A DNA stretch of 64,000 bases. Source: Raffaelea ambrosiae. Its lineage: Eukaryota > Ascomycota > Sordariomycetes > Ophiostomatales > Ophiostomataceae. Location of the stretch: contig PCDI01000006.1 in NCBI GenBank assembly GCA_002778195.1, positions 1,493,950 to 1,557,949 of the forward strand, read 5' to 3'. Positions within the stretch are counted from its first letter, which is position 1; each line of letters opens with the position of its first letter. Shown here piece after piece: positions 22,195-34,756 of this stretch. Both the position numbers and the translations under genes were made by a program. Under the pieces are notes generated by a model. It saw only the letters and a program-made list of their open reading frames with translations. It was not told the DNA's origin and did not search any database.

Positions 22195-22970
22195 CTTGCT
22201 GCCTTGTCTGCCGCGAGGAGCATGCGCGGATTGCCTACTGCAGCCAAGCCAAGGGTGGATGACGATGCTTGTGTGTGTGCTCGTAGATGGGGTCGTGCTC
22301 TCGGGTGTTTGGCAGGTGTCTGATGCTGTCGGATGCTGTCTTTGTTTTCGAGGATGCACCCGAGGCTGTTCCGTGAATGACGTAGATATCGTGGATGTCG
22401 TCAGTTCTTTATCGCGTGTCTCAGAGGGCGCTGGCCATTCGCTGACAGCCCGGAAAAGAGGGATCGGCGCAATACGAAAGAAGGGCAGGAGATTCGGATT
22501 GCGTGTGGCTGGCCCCCGGATAGCGATGGGGAGAGGATATGTGCCTCAGTCGACACTCGGCAGGGTCAGAAATTTGGGGGGACACAGAAAATGGACCGCA
22601 GGGCGTGGGAGGCAGGCAGGAAGCCCGGCTGACAAGACGGCAGGCGGCTTTGTTTGGTAAAAAGAGGGCAGGCGTCAGTGGCACAAGGATTAGTGGTGAG
22701 GCTGGTGTGTTGGGCTAAGAGCGAGGCGGGGCTGCAAGTGACGTATTGCAGTCGTGCTGTGGGGGGTAGATACATACGTCGGATATGCACATATGGGGTT
22801 GCAAGTGGGCGACACGACGACAAGACGACGACAGCAACACGACGACAACATAAGCAGCACACACACCAGTCCATGCCATATTCGCATCGCGGTCTTATTT
22901 TGTATATATTATGCTATCTACACAGGACAGGCTCCCAGTGCTTCCCGCACACACGACACACCATGCATCC
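22195..22970. other. Intergenic region, AAA ATPase promoter / COG6 3' end
   Basis: Tail-to-head interval: both neighbours are on minus. It contains the AAA gene's promoter and COG6's terminator. Reading frames at 22196-22660 and 22654-23445 are shadows or lack conserved features. Nothing else was recognised. Confidence 0.55.
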
Positions 22971-25226
22971 TCACGACAGCAGCACCCGGATCTCGACCGT
23001 CGTTCTAGGAAAGAGGACCCTCAGCGCAGTGTCTGGGTCGCGGTCGGCATCCCGCTCCAGTAGCATTTTGTCTGCCGCGTCCAGAATCTCCTCCACGTGC
23101 TCAAAGTTGATGCAAAACCGCTCCGCTGCTTCCTCCGTTAGCCGCCGCGCCAGCTTCGGGTCCTGCAGGGGCTTGAGGTTCTCAATCGCATCCATCAGCG
23201 CAGACGGCAGGAAATCGTCCAGGAACTGGCTGGCCTGCACCAGTGCGTCTGGCTGCAACAAATCCAGCTTCGCGGCTGTCTGTACGTCTTCCGGACGGCT
23301 GGCCGCCAGCGGGTGCAGCGCCGCAAACAGCTCGCCCAGCCCGGACTGCTGGCAGAAGAAGGTGTACTGGCTCTCGGCCAGCGTGCGTGCCTTGGCGTCA
23401 ATGTCTGCCTGCAGCCGGGCCGCGCGAGATGAAGTAAAGTCGTAGCCGGCGAGCGCCTCGCGCGCTACAGCCATGCAGTTGACCCAGAATATGAGGCTGC
23501 CCAGTGCGTCGTCGGTGACTTTCCGGGCCATGTCCTCGCAGCCGGCCAGGTACGGGTCGAGAGCCTCGGCCAGGATGGGCACAAAATCGGCCTCGCGGCT
23601 CTGTGACGATGACAGCGACGTGTCGTAGGTCTTCATGATGGCCATCAGCTGTTCCAAGGCATCCTGCAAGAAGTCTGGCGGCGATGGCTCTGCGGGTGCC
23701 TGCTCGAAGTCGTTCCGCAGCGTCGCCACGTGCTCGCGGATGAGCGACCGGAAGTGCCGCAACGCCTCGGTCTCGAGGCCGCCCAGCGTCTCCACAAGGC
23801 TGGACTGGCTGCTGTCGTCAGCATCGCTGGCGCCTTGGGTGCTGGCGCCGCCGAGCAGCTTGGCAAAGGTGACCCGGTAGAAGTTGAGAAGGTTGGCAAT
23901 CTTGTACGCCAGAATCGTCTCCTCGTTGGTTTGGAGGACCTGCTCCATACGCTGGCGCAGGATGCGTGCCACGCCCGACAGGTCTCGATCCACCAGGTCG
24001 TTCAGCGCTCTGATGGGATCAAACACATCCTCACCTGCCTGGTCCTCGTCTGAAGCCAGGCGCCACATCTCGTTCTCACGGCCCTCCCGCATGCCCTTGG
24101 CTAGCTGGCCGCCGTCGGCCACAAAGAGCGCCTCGAGCGCTTCGCGTTCGCTCACTGTGGCCGAGTGTGTCCAGGCGAGCATGTCACCGGCATAGCGCAG
24201 AGGGTCGTGGGCAGCGAGCTCGATGGGCTTGACAGCAGCCATCATTTGGCTGTCGAATCCGCCGCCATCGCTGCTGCCGGTCAGAGCGACGTAAAAGGCA
24301 TCGGAGAGAATGTTCTCGCGTGCCTCCGCAAAGGAGTCGAGACAGCTCTGGAAGAGCGTCGGGCGCTCGGCCAGCACGCGCAGGGCACGGCTCATGGCCG
24401 AGCCAATTTGCGGATTCTCGAGATTCAGGTTCTTGAACTCGCGCTGCACCCACTTGTAGAGCTTCTGGAAGCCGAGGTTGATGTTCTTAGACGTCTGCTC
24501 CATGATCTCGAGGCCCAGCGACTGGTTGTCCTCGAAGCCAAGCAAGATCTCGCAGTCTTTGCTGATCTTCTTGGCCTTCCCCAGTACCGCAAAAAAGCGC
24601 TCGTCGACGGGCTCGGCCGTCAGCGTCAGGGCTGCGACCTCGTCCTCGGTGAGCACAAAATGGCCGACAAACGCATTGAGCAGCTTGCGTCTCGTCTCCA
24701 CGTTGCGCCGCCGGTCAATCAACGACGATGCCTCCTGCAGCACCGGCTCTGTGGCCTCGTGTGCCGCAGTGACCTGCGTCTTCATGCCATTGTATGTCTT
24801 GTTCAGCTTATCAATGGTGTTGCCTATCCGGCGTAGTTGCTGTGGCATGGTTACTTATGCTGCGACTTGTTTCGTGTGATCTCTCGCCTGCCTTCCGGGG
24901 GTGCTCACCTCAGCCACACGGCCAAACTCTGCGATGACCTCTCCATTGCTGTCGATGACCTCCTTCTGGACGTCCAGCCGCAGTCTTCGCCGCGATTCGG
25001 CATTGTTCTGGATATGTCTGTCGTCAAGCAGAGCAAGCGAATCCCTAAACTCGGAATCCGCATAGGACGCAGACAGAACGCTGGAGACTTTGCTCGTCAG
25101 CGGATTGCCCTTGAGGCTGGACGGCGTCGTGGGCGTCCGTGGCGAAAGCAGCGCACTGGACGAGAAGCCCGAGCTGGGTGGCCCCAGATTGTCCAGGCGC
25201 AGAGGACGAGGATGTCCAGAAGCCAT
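22971..25226 (-). CDS. COG6: Conserved oligomeric Golgi complex subunit 6
   Basis: Two exons on minus: 25226..24909 and 24839..22971, 728 residues. The short first exon encodes a Ser/Pro-rich start (MASGHPRPLRLDNLGPP), the ALLDDRHIQNNAESRRRLRLDVQ segment and VIAEFGRVAE. The second continues QLRRIGNTIDKLNKTYNGM, a coiled coil, then FVLTEDEVAAL, a KKISKDCEILLGFEDN motif and QKLYKWVQREFKNLN, all hallmarks of Cog6. COG6 belongs to lobe B of the COG tether, which captures retrograde vesicles at the Golgi and supports glycosyltransferase recycling. Splice sites are GAG|GTGAGC and CACAG|CAA, and the frame is continuous. It shares an 832-bp divergent promoter with ATG9, which in yeast depends on COG for trafficking; the pairing is suggestive but may be chance. 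Confidence 0.93.
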
Positions 25227-26058
25227 CGTGTTATGAAAATGTGTCCCTATGGGCGATTGAAGGATGGCGCATATCTCGCAGGAAAGACACGCACAGAAGC
25301 TCTGGTATCAGTGCATACCATCATACCAGACTGGCGTGCATGACTGTGTCCAGGGGGGTCTCGTCTCGCCGGCGTTTTGGCTATGGGCTGTGATGTGTTC
25401 TGTTGTATCTTACTAGACCGCTGTAGTTAGCTAGCTGTTGGGGTTCAGAGCACAGAAGCGTGGTAAGACAGGTACTAACTAACTAGTTGGTTTACCGCAC
25501 TCACCGCCTGCCCAAAGCGGTCATAACGTCATGGGCCTGGATTATATAAGCATAAGTGCCTGCGTTTGTGCACAAGCTCCGGTCACGTCTCCGCGTTCTC
25601 GGGGTCATTCGCCCCACAAAGCCTCAAGGCAACACAGCTCGAGATCGCATCTGACCAAGGCTGTCTCTGGCCTCAAGACTGCCGACGTGCTCTCTGTTTA
25701 TTTCTTCTGTCTCTGTCTTCTTCTTCTGTCTGGGTATACTGACTGGAGCCTCACCAGCCCGCGTGCCTGCTTTGTTTACCGAAGCGCACCCCCTAATCGA
25801 CCAGGCTGGTTTGCTAGGCGCCTTTCTGTCTTGTTTCTTTATCCTTGTCTTTCTTTTCCTCCCCTTAGCTTTATTCATTGCTCTCTCGCCACCATTCCCT
25901 ACGTCCCGTGCCGTAGGAATCGAAGCATGCCGCACACCTAAAGCCCGACGTCGTTTGTGGGACCTGTCCACATACTATGTACGACCAGCCTTCCGTTTGT
26001 ACGATACCCTCTTCTCTCGAACTCTACAACACCCCCAAGTAACGCACACGAGAGGACC
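25227..26058. promoter_or_regulatory. Divergent promoter COG6 / ATG9 with shared motifs
   Basis: This interval drives COG6 leftward and ATG9 rightward. It carries TACTAGACCGCT at 25411-25422 and ACTAACTAACTAGTT at 25474-25488, both found again in the HEM4/ERV1 promoter. A TATATAAG TATA-like stretch sits near 25542-25549 on the ATG9 side, followed by a C/T-rich leader. Motif function is inferred only from recurrence. Confidence 0.5.
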
Positions 26059-29000
26059 ATGGCGTCCAACATCTTCTCGCGGTTTAGCGGTCAAGGCGGC
26101 CGCGGAGGTGGCAGGTCGTTCTACGAAGATTTGCGGGCTGGAGAGGACGGGCACCCTGCGGATGTTGAGGAGCGGGCTGGCCTGGCGCTGGACGAGGAGA
26201 ACCTCAATGAACAGTTCCAGGACTACGATCTGGAGAACGCAGATGGGCTGGGTATGGATGGCAGCCGGGTGACCGTTGAAAGTGCTGCCGTCGGCGCAGC
26301 CGCAGCAGGGGCGGCATCCCAACCAGCAGGGCGATCGCACGGCCCGCCGCGCCGGAACATCTCCCAACAACGATGGCCAACGGGCGTCGACGAAGACGGC
26401 GATGACGACGTTCCAGGCTCTCTGCTTGTCGAAGCCCACGGCGCCGACCCGACACCGATGCCACCGATGCTCAAGGCGACGCCTCTCCGGTCCAACATGC
26501 CCGACCGACGGTCCCAACTTCAGTCGGGGCGCTCCAGCCGGGCTCCGGCTCCAGGCAGTGCGATACCGGGGGCGGCCACTAAGAAGGCGCGGGCACAGTG
26601 GGAGGCGACACAGAACCAGCAGCGGTTGCATCGGGATGACATGGGTGGCGGCGGCGGCGGCGGGTTTGGATCACGGGCTCGGCCTCCCACCAGAGTGGCC
26701 GGTGCTGGCGGTAACCGACCCGGCAATGCACTGCTGTCGTACTTCTTCACAACATCGGCATCGGGCACGCGTGGAGCAAGCCCCGAGGACAAGGCTATGT
26801 GGAGATGGGTTAATGTTTCCAATCTCGACAACTTCATCCGGGACGTGTACGACTACTACCGCGACTGCGGCATCTATTGCATCCTGCTGGAGCGGCTCCT
26901 TCACTTAGTGTAAGTCTTTGGGCGTCTGTGCTGCTCCCGTTTCCTCCCAACGCGGGCTCGTGCTAATTGCCCTTGTCGACAGAAACGTCGCCTTCGTGGC
27001 CATCTTCCTGACCTTCCTGACACAGTGCATTGACTACTCGAAGATCCGGGGCAGCACGACGATGGCCCAGATCATGGTGCCGCAGTGCACGCGGAACATG
27101 TCGTGGATCTGGAACGTAGGCCTCTGGCTCTTTGCCTTTTACTTTATCTGGAAGATCATGCAGTTCTTCATCTTTGATATCCGTCGCCTGTTGCATCTCC
27201 GCGACTTTTTCGTGTACCTGCTGAACATCCCAGAGCACGACATGCAGACGGTCTCGTGGCAGGACGTGGTGGCCAAGGTCATGGCGCTGCGCGACCAGAA
27301 CCCCAAGACGGCGACCAACATGACACGGCTCCAGCGAGAGTGGATTGGCAGCCAGTCCAAGGAGCGGCTCGATGCGCACGACATTGCCAACCGGCTGATG
27401 CGGCGCGAGAACTACCTCATCGCGCTCTTCAACAAGGACATTCTGGACCTGAGCGTGCCGCTGCCGTTCCTGCGCAGCAAGCAGCTGCTGACGCGCACGC
27501 TCGAGTGGACGCTCTGGTTTGGCGTGCTCGACTTTGTTTTCGACGAGAGAGGCCAGGTGAACCAGGAGTTCCTCAAGGCCAGCCGTCGGAGCCAGTTGAG
27601 CCTCAAGCTCAAGTCGCGCTTTCTGTTTGCCGGGTTTATGAACTTGCTGCTGGCTCCTTTTGTGGCCTGCTATCTTGTTGTCGTCTACTTTTTGACGTAC
27701 TACAATGTGAGCCGGTTTCGAGCCCTCTCCGTAAACCATCGCCGATCTAACCCTTCGATAGGAATACCAAAAGAACCCGTCTGCCCTGGGAGCACGTGCA
27801 TACACGCCGTTGGCGGAGTGGAAGTTCCGCGAGTTCAACGAGCTGGAGCACCTGTTCCAGGAGAGACTCAATATGTCGTACCCGTTTGCGACACGCTACC
27901 TGGAGCAGTTCCCCAAGCGGAAGACGGAGCAGGTGGCCAAGACGGTGGCCTTCGTTGCCGGGTCGGTGATGACCGTGCTGGCCATTGCCTCGCTGGTGGA
28001 TCCGGAGCTGTTCCTGGGCTTTGAGATCACGCACGACCGCACGGTGCTCTTCTACGTCGGCATTTTTGCCACGGTGTGGGCGGCGGCGCGCGGAGTGATC
28101 TCCGAGGACAACAGCGTGTTCGACCCGGAGTATGCGCTGCGCAATGTGATCGAATACACGCACTACGAGCCAGACCACTGGAAGGGCCGGCTGCACAGCT
28201 ACGACGTCAAGGTGGAGTTTTCGGAGCTGTACCAGATCAAGATCCGGATCTTCCTGGAGGAGATTCTCAGCATTCTGATCACGCCTCTCATCCTGTTTAC
28301 CAGCCTGCCGCGGTCAAGCGACCAGATCATTGACTTTTTCCGCGAGTTCACGATCCACGTGGACGGTCTCGGCTACGTGTGCTCGTTTGCCGTCTTCGAC
28401 TTCAACAAGGGGGTGGGTGGCGCCGGCACCAAGCGTCAACAGCAACAGCCAGACGCCCTGGGAGCCGGCGGCGGCGACGTGCGCGACGACTACTATTCCA
28501 CAAAGCACGGCAAGATGGCGGCATCATACTACGGCTTCCTGGACAACTACGTGATCAACCCGAAGACGGGCATCCCGGGTCACCACCCACCCGGTGGCCG
28601 GCAGCACCACCACACGCAGTTCCATCCGCCGCCGGCCTTCCCGGGTCTGAACTCGCCCACTCTGGCAGCCGATATGAACAACTCGCGGCTGCGGGGCCGA
28701 GGCGGCGGTGCTGGGGCAGGCCCGTCCCAGCCAGCGCTTCGGACGCCTCGTTTTGGTCCTGTCGGAGGAGGAGGAGGAGGGGGACCGGCAGGTGCTCAGC
28801 CGTCGCCGATTGCGTCGCTCCTGCTGGATCCGCACCACCAACCGTCCGCTTCGTCGTTTGCCAACCGGAGCGGACACCGGCAGCATCGACCACGTAGCGG
28901 ACCTGCCGCCATTGAAGAGTCGACTCTCGAAGAGGACGGCGCTAGTGCAGGCGGCCCCGTGCCCAAGGTGCATCTGGGCGACGACGAGTTCCGCGACGAG

Positions 29001-29195
29001 GAGCAGCAGCTTCCGCAGAGCGAGGAGTACCAGGGCAGCTCGGGACTGGACGAGTCGACGTGGCAGACCTCGCCCCCGAAGGGCCCGTCGCGGGAGGGCA
29101 GCGGCGTGGGCGAGGAGTCGGATGTGGGTGTGCTGGGCCTGATGTACCAGTTCCAGCAGGCACACATGAATCACCGGCGTGGCAGCGCGCTTTGA
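26059..29195 (+). CDS. ATG9: Autophagy scramblase ATG9
   Basis: Three exons: 26059..26909, 26983..27706 and 27762..29195, 1002 residues. The start is ACCATGG, with MASNIFSRFSGQGGRGG. The N-terminal ~255 residues are polar, with an acidic FQDYDLENADGLGMDGSR patch. The conserved core begins at WRWVNVSNLDNFIRDVYDYY and holds the membrane helices (VNVAFVAIFLTFL; MSWIWNVGLWLFAFYFIWK; FLFAGFMNLLLAPFVACYLV; VAKTVAFVAGSVMTVLAIAS; VLFYVGIFATVWA). Family motifs include RRENYLIALFNKDILDL, EWKFREFNELEHLFQERL and DGLGYVCSFAVFDF. The C-terminal ~300 residues are Gly/Pro/His-rich and look disordered. ATG9 is a trimeric lipid scramblase on vesicles that seed the phagophore and receives lipid from ATG2. Splice sites AGT|GTAAGT, GACAG|AAAC, AAT|GTGAGC and GATAG|GAA keep frame. 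Confidence 0.96.
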
Positions 29196-30565
29196 ATATG
29201 GGGGGGGGACACAGATTCCTTGATTTGTCGGGCGTTAGTTATTACTTGGTTCTGGGAAAGGACGTTTTATATTGCTCTGAGCAAGTCTGTGGCTCTCCAT
29301 TTTGCGTGTCTAGTTATACTATAGCATTGGATTTGGCGTTGGGTATTGTGCGGACACGGAACATGTTCCGTCATAGAATATGGAATATACTACATTCTCC
29401 CGTGGCGGCTCTGTGAAATGAATATGCATGTTCAGACGCAGCTCCTGGACGGTTGGACGGATCAGGGCGAGCGGCGTGCATGTCTGTGGAGAAAACGGCC
29501 AAACGTGAGCTCCTTCACGGGACGTGCAGAACAGGAAGGTACGCCTGCTGCATACTCCGGTACTTACATATGTTCGCCTCTCATGCAGGTGCTGCCTAGA
29601 ATGCCACCGCGCAGGGAAGGCGCGACGGGGCTGCGGTGGGTCCTAGCGTGCAGCACCAGTGAAGCGAAGCACCAGTAAAGCACCAGCAGAGCGGCCCCTC
29701 ACGGCAGTCCACCGCCAGAAAGAACGGCTGGCCCAGCCAGGGCGCACACAACCACTCTCGAGCCGTCTCGACCGATTTGGCGGCGCGTTTTCCAAGACAC
29801 ACCTTCACCTGCCCGTTCCTGCTTCACACTCCGTTCTGGTTTCTTCCTCTTCTTTCCCCTCCACCTCACCGCACCCTCACCCGACTGCCAGCCTCCCGGG
29901 GAACCGCGACGCCTGTTCACGTCTGCAGGCGTGTTTTGTGATATTCATTTTTTTTTACTTTTTTTTCCTTTCCTTGTATTTTCTTTGTCCTTTCCTGCCC
30001 TTTCCATTCGTCGTCTGCTCTGGCCATCCGAAGCCCCCAAAACGAGGAATAGATCGCCGATAGCTCTGCGTCTCGCTTCTTTCCAGCTCGCACCCGCTTT
30101 CTTTTCGTCTTCGAGGCTCCTTGCTCTGCCTGGTCCTGCATTTGTGAGTCGTCTCTGCACACAGTTTTGCTTGCTCGTTCTCGCAGCGTCTCGCAGCCTG
30201 GCCCTAGCGTCCTGTCCCAGCTTTCCGTGGCTCCGTGCTGAGGACTGACTCCAATTTGACCCAGACGTCCCTGCAAGCTTTCGTTCTCACGGCCAACTCT
30301 TTGGCCGAGCACTGCTGCACACCCCGCTGCTCCGATTGCCCCCCCCCCCTGTGAACCCACGCCGTTCACCGACTCTGCGCACAAGACCTCGTCCCTATAC
30401 CCCGCTGCCAGCTTGCCCGCAGGCGCAGGCGAAGATCACGAGAAATTCCGGGCCGGAAAATCGAGAGCTGGCACAGCAGGATCGACGCTGAGCAGCACCG
30501 CAAACTGCAGACAACACCCCAAGCTCCACCACCACGTCCCGGGGCAGTGCCGGCCGTTCCCGACC
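29196..30565. other. ATG9 terminator and exportin leader
   Basis: The left half is the ATG9 3' region. From about 29780 onward the plus strand becomes strongly pyrimidine-rich, with T tracts near 29948-29969 and a C tract near 30339-30351. This suggests a long leader for the exportin gene. No coding frame with conserved features is seen. Confidence 0.5.
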
Positions 30566-33500
30566 ATGTCCGTCCACCTGGGCAATGGGGCGGCCGCCAA
30601 CACGGCCGTCTCGGCCGACGAGCCCGACGAGGTGCTGCTGCTGAAGATCACGGGCGCGCTCGACCTGATCTACAACCCGCAGACGGCCAACCAGACGCGG
30701 CAGGACGCCCAGCAGTACCTCGAGATAGTCAAGGACGCCACGCAGGGCCCGTCGGTGGGCTTCGCGCTGGCGTCGAACGCGGCCAACCCGCCGATCGTGC
30801 GGCACTTCGGGCTGTCCGTGCTGGAGCACGCCATCAAGCACAAGTGGGCGCTCTTCTCGGCGGAGCAGACGGCGTGGATCCGCCGCTGGGTGCTGGAGCT
30901 GGCCGACAAGGCGGCCAGGACGGACGCGCTGTTCCTGCGCAACAAGATCGTGCTGCTGTGGGTGGAGGTGGCCAAGCGCAGCTGGGCGGCCGACTGGATG
31001 GACATGGACGAGCAGCTGCTGCGGCTGTGGCAGCGGCCCGGCGACCACGTCGTGCACAAGGAGCTGGTGCTGTCCGTGCTGGAGATGCTGTCGGACGAGG
31101 TCTTTGGCGGCGACGACAGCGCCGTGGCCATGCGCGAGGGCGTGCTGAGCAAGGCCTGCGTCGACATCTTCACGCCGGCCGACGTGCTCAACGCCTGCTT
31201 CCCCAACCGCGTCACCACGCCCGCCGTGCGCGCCGGCGACGACGGCTGGATGCTCCGCGTGGCCTCGCTGCTGCGCAGCTGCCTCGCCGCCGACGTCCAG
31301 GCCAGCGACGAGGCCCGCGCCTGTGCCGTGCGCGCCCTCGCCCTGTTCGCCTCCATGCTGCCCTGGGCCATCCCCCGGGCCATCACCGCCTGCCAGGCCG
31401 TGCCCGTGCTCTGCGAGGGCCTGGCCGCCCCGCACGTCGCCGTCCAGCGCGGCGCCCTCGAGGCCCTGCATGCCCTCTACGGCCGCAGCTCGTTTGTCGA
31501 CGACGAGTTTGTGGACATTGTCGTGCCCATGTACGACGCCAAGTACGTCGACGACCTCTACGGCCGCCTGTTTGCCTGGTGCAAGGTGGTCGACCCCGAC
31601 GACATCGACGACGACAAGTACCAGTTCGCCAAGAAGTTCTCCGAGATGCTGTCGTGCCTCGGCAGCTATCTGGAGCGCCGCTTCTCCAGCCTGCCGCCGG
31701 GCGTCGACGTCCAGCGCTTTGTCGAGTTCCTGCTCCAGGTCGTCCAGAGCCCCAGCCTGGTCGTGAGCATCCCCATCCTGGTCACCTGGACACGTCTGCT
31801 GAGCCACGAGGCCATTGGCCCCCTGATCGCCAACACGCCCCTGATCGGGCCTCTTCTCGAGGTCTGCAGCGCCCGCCTGATCCGCTACGAGAACCTGCCC
31901 GCCGACACCCAGGACCCGTCCTACCTCTTCCTGCTCGAGGACACCGACACCATCCCCGAGCGCCATGCCTTCCTCGGCAATTACCGCCGCTACAGCTCGC
32001 AGATTGTCGAGCTGATCGTGCAGCTGAAGCTGGTCGACGCCTTTGGGCATATTCTGACGCAGGCCGAGACCATGCTGCACCACCTGTACGACAATGGGCA
32101 GTCTCTCGACAGTGAGTCGCACCCTTTTTTGTTCTTTTGTTGGGGAGATGGGGGTACACGTATTGGCCCTTCACTAACGCGCCCAGTCACAAACTACAAC
32201 AAAAACTCTATGCCGGTATTACGGGTCGACGCCCATTTCACAGTTATTGAGGCCGCATTAAAGGGCTATACTCGGTGGAGGACAGCTCCCACGCCAAAAG
32301 AGGCACAGTCTGAGGTGAGGACATGGCCCTGTTTGTTTGTGTGTGTGTGTGTGTGTTCGTTGCCTTCTGTGCTGACTAACCGGCTCTAGAAACAACAGCA
32401 ACAAGAAGCACTGGAAGCAAACTTCGAGGCCTGGTGCCTGCGTCTGCTCCAGACGGAATTCGAGGACCCGTGCATCCGCAAGCGCATTCTGCAGCTCCTG
32501 GTGGCCTTCTCCATCACAGCGCTAGACCGGTATCCCAGCTTCATTCTCAAAGTCCTGGAGCATATCCTCATGACATGGCCCACTCCCAAGGAAGCCGACA
32601 AGCGCGCTTTCAACGATTCGATTAAGGAGCTGCAGTCGGAAAGCATGGTCGAGCTGCAGAGGCTGGCCACAAAGCAACCCGACCATCTGTGGACCGTGTA
32701 CGACCAGCTGGAGCAGCGAGTCAACGAGCTCATGGCCTCGGGCACCCTGGACGAGAAGCGCCAGGTGGCGTATCAGAGCTTCCTGTTCACTGTCGTCCAC
32801 CGTGCCAGCCAGATCGACCCGACGAGCCGCATGCAGCGGTTGCAGGCCTTCCTCGAGCCTGTCCAGAACCAGTGGCGCACCAAGGAGCTGGAGACGGCAC
32901 TGTCCTCCTACATCCACTTCTGCGGCCTGGTCGGTCTGGACAAGGCCCAGGACTACATTGCGCGCAAGCGCATCGACCGCGTCGCCGACTGGGGGGCCAT
33001 CGAGCTCGATGCTGAGGGCCTCGCTCTGCAGGCCGATCTGGAGCAGCGCCAGACCATGTTGCCGCTGCGGTCCACCAAGACCTTCCTCACAGCGTCGGTG
33101 GAGCGGGTTGACCGGCCATCGGCGACGTTCCAGGCGTCATGCGCGCTGTGGCAGGACGCCGTGCCCCTCATCCTCACGCGGCTGCTCGAGTTTCTCGGAC
33201 ATGCCCATGCGGCGCACAACTACAATAACTGGACGCTGCTGCCGGACGAGATGCGCCCATCGGTGGGCCGGCTGCTGACCGACCGGTTCTGGCAGTCGGG
33301 CATCTCCGAGGGCAGTAAGGATGACTTTTATGCGCGTGTGATGGACCGCAAAGGCACAATGGAGGGCCTGGCGTCGTCGATCCGCTCGACGGTGCGGTAT
33401 GTGCGCGAGACGTGCTACTCGATCCTGTGCAGTATGAGCCGCTTTAGCGTCCAGTTCTACCGCTTCGACGGGCTTCCCGAGCCCCTTGCACGCGCACTGT

Positions 33501-34756
33501 TCGAGAACGCGCTGTACCTGCCGCCACACCAGATCATTGGGCTGCTGAACCTGGTGCGGTTCCTGGTCGAGAACTGCCCCGTCGAGTTCCGGGAGAACTT
33601 CCTGCCCCCGCTGGTGGCCACGTGCTTCCAACAGACGTCGTCCAAGCTGGTGCAGGAATGGGGCCAGCTGGACCAGCAGCAAGCCGTCCAGACGGGCGCC
33701 GACGCGCTGACGGAGGAGATGAAGGCAGAGAGTATTCTGCGCCAGTTTGGCTACTGTGCTGTGATCATGATGGCCGACTTCCTAGACCCAACCCGGTCAA
33801 ATGGTATGTGGACAACCGACTGCACTGGCCTATCATTTCAAATTCCAACTAACTTTGTGTTTTTTTTTTTTTCAACAGTCATGCTACAGGATGGATCCAA
33901 ACAGCTCGGGGCTCCGACAAAGGCTTATCCCAGCCTGCGTCGGTTCTGCCTCATGCAGACCAGCATCGTCGAGCCGCTGTTGGTGTTCTCAAATCACGCC
34001 ATCCGGATGCACGACGGTCGCTGCTGCAGTATTGTTCTGCGTGTCCTGCGCACGATCGTCTCCGAGTTTGTCGTCTCGGACGCGGCGCGTCTGCCAGCAG
34101 CGCCAACGCCCGCGGAAGCGACCGTGGTGGGGACACAACAGCAGCTACAGCGGCCACGCGCAGACTCAGCGCCGAATCCTCGCGCGCCCGACCCGTTCCC
34201 TGTCCCAGCTGAGACCGCGTCGGCCGTGCGGGAGTACATGTCGTCGGAAGTGCTCAAGAGCTGTATTTTGTCGCTGCACGAGCAATACTTTGTGGACCAG
34301 CAGCGGGAGCTGGCATCGCTGATAGCGTCCATTCTGAGCCACTACTTCCCGGTGTCGCCGACGCCACGCGACGTGCTGCTGTCGCTGCCGGCCATCAAGC
34401 CGGACGAGATTGACTTTACGCTGGAGCAGATCTGCCGGCCAGGCCTGCCCTCGCGGCAGCAGCGGTCACTGGTGCTGGACCTGCTCAAGGATCTCAAGGG
34501 TGTGAGTGTGTCGGAGATGGGGAAGCTGAGCCGGACAGCCGGGCTAGGGAGTAACACAAGCAAGCGGGACACCAACAGTCGGTCGCGGAAGGCCCAGCGC
34601 AGCAAGATGGCGCAGGAATTTATGACGGCGCCGCCGCCGTCGACTTCTGCAGTAGGAGGTGGCGACGGCCATGGTGACGGGACATCCCGGACGGGTGCCG
34701 GTAGGAACAGTCCCGACCTGGAAGGCGTGGCAGGGCTGTTCAACCTGGCGGAATGA
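30566..34756 (+). CDS. MSN5: Exportin-5 / Msn5-type karyopherin-beta
   Basis: Four exons: 30566..32111, 32187..32314, 32390..33803 and 33879..34756, 1321 residues. Residues about 30-110 are an importin-beta N-terminal region (TRQDAQQYLEIVKDA, NPPIVRHFGLSVLEHAIKHKW), followed by LFLRNKIVLLWVEVAKRSW and HKELVLSVLEMLSDEVFG, which match exportin-5/Msn5 HEAT helices. The remainder is all-helical, with conserved TRLLSHEAIGPLI, FGYCAVIMMADFLDP and CCSIVLRVLRTIVSEF segments, and a polar C-terminus. Msn5 exports phosphorylated cargo such as transcription factors from the nucleus with RanGTP and can also import RPA; metazoan exportin-5 carries double-stranded RNA. Frame is preserved over all three introns (GACA|GTGAGT, GAG|GTGAGG, AATG|GTATGT). 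Intron 2 contains a (GT)n tract. The start lies in ACCATGT after a long leader. Confidence 0.92.

Noticed and set aside
25957..26058. 34-codon upstream in-frame extension of ATG9
   Set aside because: The extension starts at a non-ATG codon. The ATG at 26059 has a strong ACCATGG context and begins the family-like N-terminus.
30395..32122. 575-codon open frame antisense to the exportin gene
   Set aside because: It is produced by the GC-rich codon bias of the exportin exon on the opposite strand. Its translation is Gly/Val/Gln/His-rich with no family match, and the sense frame is a clear karyopherin.
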